DNA from: Margaritifera margaritifera
Lineage: Eukaryota; Mollusca; Bivalvia; Unionida; Margaritiferidae
Length of the DNA: 64,000 nt
Direction: 5' to 3'
Assembly (NCBI GenBank): GCA_029931535.1
Contig: JAQPZY010001490.1
Coordinates: 1,650,501-1,714,500, forward strand
Position 1 is the first letter of the stretch; every line of letters begins with the position of its first letter. Below are positions 29,701 to 38,700 of this stretch, piece after piece. The translations under genes and the position numbers were made by a program. The notes below the pieces were generated by a model that did not search any database, was not told the DNA's origin, and was given only the letters and a program-made list of their open reading frames with translations.

Positions 29701-32700
29701 TGCACCAATTTGAGTCTTAAAACTGTTTCCTTTTGTATCTCCATAGTTAGAATTCATTTTTCAGCTCTACTGGTCATAGACCAGAAGAGCTTATGGGATA
29801 GTCTGTTGTCCATCTGTCAGCTGTCATCCGTCCATCCATTAGCACAAGTTTGTTATCGCTTCTCTTAAACTACTTGGAGGATTGCCTTGAAATTTTTCAC
29901 ACACATTCATCCCATGGTCTAGTTGGTCCTAAATGAAAATGGTGCTGCTTGGACATTGAAAATCTTATCGCTACTCTTCCTGAATGGATGGTCTTATAAA
30001 CATGGGGTTTTCACTAAAAGACTTTTTATGATGTCTAATTGGACCTAAATGAAAATGGTTCCAATCTGGTCCACATGGCCATGGCAGCCCTTTTGAAAAT
30101 CTTGTTATCACTACTACCCCCACCCCCGAATGTGGGGGCCCTGGGTGTCTGAGTCGTCGAAAGGCTCTCACCTTTACCAATCACTGACATCTAACCTCTG
30201 TCCGCATGGGTTCAAGTCTCAGGCTCGGCCAATGTGGGTATGTTAGAAAGCTTGCCAGTAGCTTCCCATGGGTCAGTGGTTCTTCCTGAGGTTTTCCCTG
30301 GTTCTTCCTCTACCAGATATACTGGCTGCCATATATAGCCTATCATGTGCTGAAAAATGACATTATACCCAAAAATCACAACCACAAAACCCCTTGAATC
30401 AGCATGGAGTTTTCACTAAAAGACTTCTTAAAATGTCTAGTTGGTCCTACATGTAAATGGTGCCAGTCTGTCGACCAATATGGCCAACACAGCAGATATC
30501 TTGAAAATCTTGTTATTGCTACTTCTCCTGGGTTGCTGTATGATCTACGGTGCTTGCCTCTACAGATCACTGCCATCTCACCTCTGTCCAGTCAATATGG
30601 GTATGTGAGGAAGCTTGCAGTAGTTCCTGTGGGTTGGTGGTTCTTCCTGGGTTCTTCCATGTATAGCCTATCATGTGCTCAAAAATGGTGTTAAACCCAA
30701 AAAAACAACCAATCCTCCTGAATGGATAGTCATATCAACATGGGGTGTTCACTAAAAGACTTCTTGTGATGTCTAGTTGATCCTAAATAAAAATGGTGCT
30801 GATCTGACATCATATCCAATATGGCCACAATGACAGCCATCTTAAAAAACTTATCACAACTCTACTTGAACAGAAAGTCATATTGACATGGGTTTTTACC
30901 AGGAGACTTCTTATGATGTCCAGTTGGTTTCAAATAAAAATAGTATCTATCTGATGTCCAATATGGTCACCACAGCAGCCATCATACTAATATTGTTATC
31001 TTTACTCCTCTCCAAATGGATGGCTATATCAACATGGGGTTTTCACCAATAGACATCTAATGATACCTAGTTGGTCCTAAGTGAAAATGGTGCCAGTCAA
31101 ACATCCAATATGGCTGCAATGACTACTGTCTTAAAAATCTTGTTGTCACTACTCCCCCTGAATGGGTGATCATTGTGACATGGGGTTTTCACCAAAAGAC
31201 TTTTAATTATGTCCACTTTGTCCTAAATGAAAATGGTGCGAAGCTGACAACCAATATGTGTACCACAGCAGCTAATTTGAAAATCTTGTTATCGTTGAAG
31301 ACTATCAGAGATGGTTTCAACACTTGACTGTTAAAAGGAAGAAATGGTATTGTCTTGATTTCCTGGAAATTCTTTTCACCCAGTAGTGTCAGTCCCTTTG
31401 AGGGAGTCTTCTTTCCATTTTGTCTGAGTTTTGTTTGCTACAAGACAATTGATGCTTACTGGTAGGTCATATAGAGTTATCCTTGACCATCTGTCTCTCT
31501 GTTACACCTTGATTAAGTTTTGTGTTTGATTACTTTTCAGGCAGTGTGATGGAGCATCTGTGTTGCACGAACATATTTCTAAATTTTAAGGAAAGGATTG
31601 TACAGTTTCTATTATTATGGAATGGAAACCTTCTGTACAATTTTCTTTGTATTTTAAGACTTCTTTTAAAACCTTTCAATTTGGCCTCAGACTAAAGTTA
31701 GTTTGTGAGCTCTTGCTCTTTCATGCTGCTGAAGCCATTTATTCTCAAATATTGTAATATGTAACTTTTATATCTTTTAACAGTCTATACCAGAGTATAG
31801 ATTTTCCATTGTCATCCATGTGCCTGTAATTTTAAATTACATCTTATACTGTAGAAACTTGTAGAAACATGATTAGGAATTTGAGTGGAATAAAGACCTA
31901 CTAACAAAGGGTGCACAAATTAAAGAATTATTGGACAATGAAGTAATTTTAAGTAAGAATTTTCATGAGGGATTCAGGAAATTAGTTTTTGTTGACATGT
32001 GTCTTTTCTGTTTTACTCTACAGTAAAATGTATTACTCTAGGTATCATGTATAGATATGGTCACATATCACTTCAAACTTTCTCTTTTCCAGGATGATTT
32101 TCCATTAGCTAGTCTGCCATTGTTGGGGTATGCAGTCAGTACACCCGATGAGCAGGATGGCATTCACAAAGATCATGTGTTCAAACTTCAGTTCAAAAAC
32201 CATGTGTACTTCTTCAGGGCTGAGAGCGAGTACACATTTGAAAGGTATTATATAAATCTGTCAATTTGCATTGGTTTTGAATCAAAGTTAGATGATATTT
32301 ACATTGCAGGTAGTGTAGATTAAAAGTAGGTCACTGCTACCTTCTTGCCTCATAGAAGATGGGACTTCATTATTATCAGGAGAGTTGTACCTGTTTTGAT
32401 ACTCCTGCCATAAGCACAGCATATTATGTTCTGATGTCAGTCTGTTGCCAATTTCATTTCTGCACAATAATTTAAGTTGTCCACCATCTACAGTTACCAA
32501 ACTTTGTTGGTGGCTTGCACTTGTGGTAAGGAAGAACCTTTATTTATTTTGGGGTCAAAAGCTCAAAGGTCAAGGTCACTGTGACTGAAATAAGAAAAAT
32601 TGTTTTTGAACAATAACTTGATTTCTTTGCCATCTACAGTTACCAAACTTTGAAGGTGACTTGCATTTGAAGTATGGAAGAACCCTATTGACTTCAGTGT

Positions 32701-35700
32701 CAAAGTGTCATCGATCAAGGTTACTATTTGTGAAACAAGAAAAACTGGTTTCTACACAAGAACTCAAGTTCTCCACCATCTACAGTTACCAAACTTTGTG
32801 GATGGCTCGCACATGGGTAAGGAACAACTGATCAATTTCAAGGCTAAAAGAAAGAAAAAGAAAAATGTTTTCTGCACAGTAACTTGAGTTCTCCACCATC
32901 TACAGTTACCAAACTTTGTGGATGGCCTTCACTTGGGGTTATGAAGAACTCTATATTTTATACTTAATTACTTTGTTGGAAGTTCATTTCTTGGTTACTG
33001 TTGTTACGACTCTAGGTCTTAAAAAATATGTAACAGAAAGAAAGTGAAACCAACAATGTAAGTAATATTAACAAGTAATTTATTTCCCTATAATACAAAG
33101 TGAAATTCAAGAGATACTTACAATATTGCAAATCAAACTCCAAATAATCCTAAATGTCATAATCACAAGTCCAAAAATATAGAATGTTTTTGAATGAGTT
33201 CCAATAGTTTTGAATGTCCTGATAAAACACAATGATACAATCCAGAATATCTTTGAATGAGTTCACAAAAGTCTAAAGTAATGTATTAATTCAAAATTCA
33301 ATGAGCACTTTAGTAATTCCAATCAATATTTTAAATAATTGCTCTCGAATTATATCAGTTTTCAATGGCAAAAACTGTAAAATCTGATCACAAATGGGTT
33401 CCCACAAACTGATCTAAAACTGGAATGAATTATTTATTTACCAAATCCCTATTTATACACATTTTTACTTGACCTATATCATAACAGGATGTGAAGCAAT
33501 AAAATGGAGAAAAAAAACCAGTCTAACTGTCAACAAGACTGGTCTTGAACTCAAATGCTAGTAAACATTCTGTTTACAAGTGACCAGAATCTAAAGTACA
33601 ACTTACCTTCATGGACAAGATTTAAACACACATCATAGAGTAAATATACATAACACTGTTCGTGTTAGAGTCATGAAACTTGAGAATTGAATACATCTCT
33701 ATTAGTAGTGCACTCTTAGAACCAAAAAAGGTCGCTGTGACCTGCATTTAATGTTTTTGTGTTTAGCTCATGACTACATAGATTTATGCATGCTTTATAG
33801 ATACCAACCTACACAGAAGGCCCTTTCTAACCAGTACAGCTGAAAGGAGGAATACATATCTGTATTCAGTGGTAAAATTTCCTTATGCTGACTATGCATT
33901 GTATAGTGTGAGAATGTGCTCATTATGATACTCATTTAAGCTGTTGCTGAGATGAAGCTTCGCAGCCAATATGGCTCTAATCTAATAATAAACGTGGATG
34001 TTAGAGTGTTCACAAGATGGATGGATGGAGAGGCAGACTGAGACCATTTCTGTGTCCCCTTGCGTTAGTGGCAGGGTAAAAGAAACCCACATATTATGGA
34101 TCTTGCAATGAATTAGGTTTTGTAAGTTGGTACATATATTAGACATGTGGCATACTTGTGACTTTTGGTATTAATAATTCTTCAGTTCCAATATTTTTAA
34201 TGTTTTCATCCATTTGTCTGTTCATTCATCCAGCCATCGTTCACACTTTCGTTTTCTGGAGCAAAACTTGAAAACAGCTGAAAATACATCTTTAAAGCTT
34301 GATATACATATTAGACTTGATATACAGATTGGACTTGATATACATATTAGACTTGATATACAGATTGGACTTGATATACATATTAGACTTGATATACATA
34401 TTAGACTTGATATTCAGATTGGACTTGATATGCATATTGGACTTGATATACATATTGGACTTGATATAGATATTAGACATGATATATTAGACTTTATACA
34501 TACTTGCCATAACACGATGTGTCATGCGAAAAACACGATTTTGGACTCCCACACCCCCTGACACGATCGTGTTTAGAAAAACACGATTTTCAACAACAAC
34601 AACAACAACAAAAAATCCACCCCAAAAAAGAAAAAAAAAACGTATATTTCTTGATCACTATTATATATGCCCGTAATCTGTGGTATATATAAACAGTAAA
34701 CAGTACTGCTCAAAGCTCATGTAAAACTATCCTCAGGGCAGGTTTATACACCTGTTTTAGAGGCAATTAAAAGGTAAGGCGGTCAGAGATAAACAGTCAA
34801 ATTTCAGAGATTTACTTAATTGGCTCTCAATAGCTAGGGTGATGTGTCATGTCAAATCCTTTTGAACACTGCTGCAGGAGAGCCCATTAGGCTAATTTGC
34901 ATAGGTAAAGTACATTAAGTGGAACAACCCAATTTAAAGTTAAGTACATACGTCAAAGAGATGCGTGTGGAAGAACAAACTGATTGCATTGAATGAGAAT
35001 GTTGAAGCCATCTTTATTAAAGTTTGTGATCAGCGGCACCGTTTCTTTGAGAATGTTGATGCCATCTTTTTTAATGTTTGTGATCAGCGGCAATGTTTCT
35101 TTGAAGTCGGATTTTTACTCCATATATAAAATGGAAAAGTGTACAAGTGTGATTCATTTTCAAAGGAAAACTGTCAAAACGTAGTAGCGATTCAGGAAAT
35201 ATGGAGCCATCTCCGAAGCGATCAAAGCCCAGCAAAACAAAATTCCAGAACTCCTGGTTGACGGAGTTTGACTTTGTGAAGCGCAGCATCAAGGGGGAAC
35301 ATTTTATTCTGTGCACATATTGCAACCACCATATTGACATTAGTCATTCTGGAGTGTATGCCATTCGTCGACATAGCAACACCATCCAGCATCGTGACAC
35401 GGCAAAAATGCAGAGCTCGATACCCAAATTAAATAGTTTGTTTAAACAGTCGTCGACAGACAATGTAACTAGAGCTGAAGTACTTTTCTGCAATTTCGTT
35501 GCAGAGTACAATCTGCCGTTTTCAGTAGCAGATCATTTTACAGACCTGTGCATGTGATATTATTTGACAATGCTAAGTCTGCCATTTTTTCTTTTTTTGT
35601 TTGTAAATATATTAAATGCTTCAGAGAAAACAGATGGTATTTTCTTTTATTCAGATTTGAATTTCCAGTCATTTGCTATAGGCTGATTTGAAAAGATAGC

Positions 35701-38700
35701 TTATTCTCATTTGGATGACGTTTTTGGGGGATCACGCATACTGACCCGCCTTGGTCACGCGCACTGCCCCCCCTTGGGACCCCAAAACACACTTTTTGAG
35801 TCTCCAAAACCCCCCAACACTGTCTGGGAATATGGCATGTATGTTTATATATATATTGGATTTGATATACTGATTGGACTTGATATACATATTAGACTTG
35901 ATATATATGTTAGATTTATTAAACATATTAGACTTGATATACGTATTGGACTTGATATACATATTAGACTTGATATACATATTGGATTTGATATACATAT
36001 TAGACTTAATAGACTTTATATACATATTGGACTTGATATACATATTAGACTTCATATATATATTTCCTTTATATACATATTAGACTTAATAGACTTTATA
36101 TACATATTGGACTTGATATACCGTAATCACGGTAAGTCTTGGGACACCATAAGTCTTGGGACACCCTTAATTATTTTCAAAAGTAATTTTTTTATGACCT
36201 ATAAAAGTTGGGACACGAAGTTAAAGCAATTTTTTCATGTACTATAAGTCTTGGGACACCTAAAACATTTTTTTTTTCTACTGATCGATCGGCGTATTTT
36301 ATCGATCGTAACCTCATGTAAAATAAACAGGACTTCGTGGTTAAGGGGCTCTCATTATAAATTATTACGTGGAAATATTATAAATTATACAATTTGTTTG
36401 AAGAGTCAATAAATATATTGAATTTTCTCTGTTTTCTTATTATTTCTATCAAATTAAAATATGTATAATTTAATCAGACGATGACAAGAACTGAGCATTA
36501 GCGGTATGTTACCCATTCAACAATAACTTCTCCCTATTGTGCTCTAGTTTACTAATGTCAGTTTATGCATTATTGCATTAAAATTGTCGAAAGCCACCTG
36601 TAAATATTGGGAGTTTTTTCCCCTGAAAATGGAAATACCTAATTCATTACAATGTGATACCAGGATGAGAACAATGAAAATGATGTTATTTCAACTCTAG
36701 CATTTATTGTACACATGTTTACATCATGGCGTCACCACGTGCACATTGAAGATTTTACTTGTGATGAATGAAGTACATACATTTGATTCGAATCATAGAC
36801 ACCACTGCACTAAACTTAAATAATATCTTTAAAATACGATAAAGAAGTTTAAGAACTAATCCGTGGTAGTTTGCTTTGATGTAAGCGACCTTAAATAAGT
36901 CATGTTTACTCAGTTACGGTAATTGTGCTAATATTACGCAGTAGAAGCCAATCACACATCAAAGTGCCGGCATTGCCGCCGGACAAAATTCCTCTTTACC
37001 CAAGCCAATTTCAGGGTTTTAACAATTAACTGGCCTGGATTGCTGTCGGAAAAAAAAAACACAAATCCGCCAATTATAAACAAAGGAGACGCCAAAACAA
37101 CCAGCTTGCCAAAATCAAAAGTTGAATGAATAATGCAAGGAAAATTATCATTTTGTGAAGCCGAAACACTAAACTAAAATGGATCAATGATGCTCTTAAT
37201 CGATCTATTCAGAATTTTAACATATATTATATATGACAAGTTATTTGAATTTATGCTGGTTATGTGCTTTATAAAATTAAACACGCGTGCCTTTTCATAT
37301 AGATTACATCACTTTGTAGGATATCTTATACCACTGAAAAACAGTAACTGTTGAGCGCGTGAATCCAAATAAATGAAACGGCAATGAACGTCTAGTTGAA
37401 ATGTAATCTGGAAGAATGCAATTTGGTAAAAATGATGAATAAAGCAAAATCTGCATCAAATATTTTTGGGAATAAACAAGGATATAAGTGACGCCAAGTA
37501 CGATTTGCACTGTGTAAGTACTGTACACTATAGTACAGGTCTTCCCTTAAATGTAAGCGGCCCGTGAATTATGAAGTCTTTATTTACCGTTATTTTAAAT
37601 CGTGTTGGAGAAATCTGAAAATATGCACATGCAAAATAATAACATAAACAATCATAGTAGTGTATAACAGTTTATTGATGAATGACGTGGTAATTGAACG
37701 AACTGGTCACTGCTGTGCGAAATATGGCAATCTTCCCAATTTTGTCTTTAAATTTTTTTGTGTCTACAAGTTTTGGGACACCGAAAATTTTATATATTTT
37801 ACAGGCATATAAGTCTTGGGATAAGAAAAAAAATAATTATTTTTTTGTGTCCCAAGACTTACCGTGATTACGGTATCTACACTGTATCTGTAAAATAATA
37901 ATTACCGCATATACTCACATATAATCTGATACCAACTGCAAACTGCATAGACCCAGATCTGGGTCTATGCAGTTTGTAAGGACTAATCAGTAGAACAAAA
38001 CACAGACCCTGATCTGCCGGTGCATTATGCGATGGCAGACCAGGGTCTGTGTTGTTTGCATATGGAACTGGATTATACGCGAGTATGTATGGTAACTGTC
38101 AATAATTCTGTTTGATTTCAAGTCTTATTATAGTTTTCTACAGCCTGCAAGTCTTTTTAATCATTAATACATTCATTTATTCATTCAGTGATCATTCTTG
38201 ATGTGTTTCTTACAATTTTCCAGAACCTCAAAAATAATTAAAACAACTTTGTTTTATGTAACAGTCAACCATAATCCATCTGAGCATTAGATAAGATGAC
38301 AGAAAATGGAATCATCCAACAGCTTTTCGTTTAGGTTCTCAGTTTGGGCTGAGGAAAAATAAAGAAATAACTCAAACTTTACTTTCATTGAAATATATTA
38401 ACTTTTTAACATAATTATAATTAAGCTTATTGAAACTTCAGTAAACTTGAACATGTCCATTTCTTTATATAATACACCGCTCCCTCGATAACTCACGCCC
38501 AGATAACCCGCAAACCCGCTTATAATGCTGGGTCAGGCTTTGATCCCATTTTTTAAACTAGAAAATACAAACAACAAAAAAAATGGCCCCTATTTCTTGA
38601 AGGTGAAAAAAATCGTGATCAAAATTAGTAAATGAAACCTTGATATATCGCTCATTTATCATCAAAAACAGTGGTTAGTACCCAGAAATTTGAATCAACA

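Larger units (their letters stand above)
29763..31415. repeat. Block repeat R2, copy 2, interrupted by two SINEs
   Basis: It begins AGCTCTACTGGTCATAGACC and ends CAGTCCCTTTGAGGGAGTCT, parallel to copy 1. It is longer because two family-A SINEs are inserted at 30133-30391 and 30526-30712. Confidence 0.82.

Noticed and set aside
34214..34561. 115-codon ORF of the same repeat type
   Set aside because: Same minisatellite; the reverse strand is equally open. Low-complexity artefact.
35711..36247. 178-codon ORF with repeated Leu-Asp-Ile-His-Ile residues
   Set aside because: It reads through the 18-bp minisatellite, whose length is divisible by three, and crosses two transposon boundaries. No gene.
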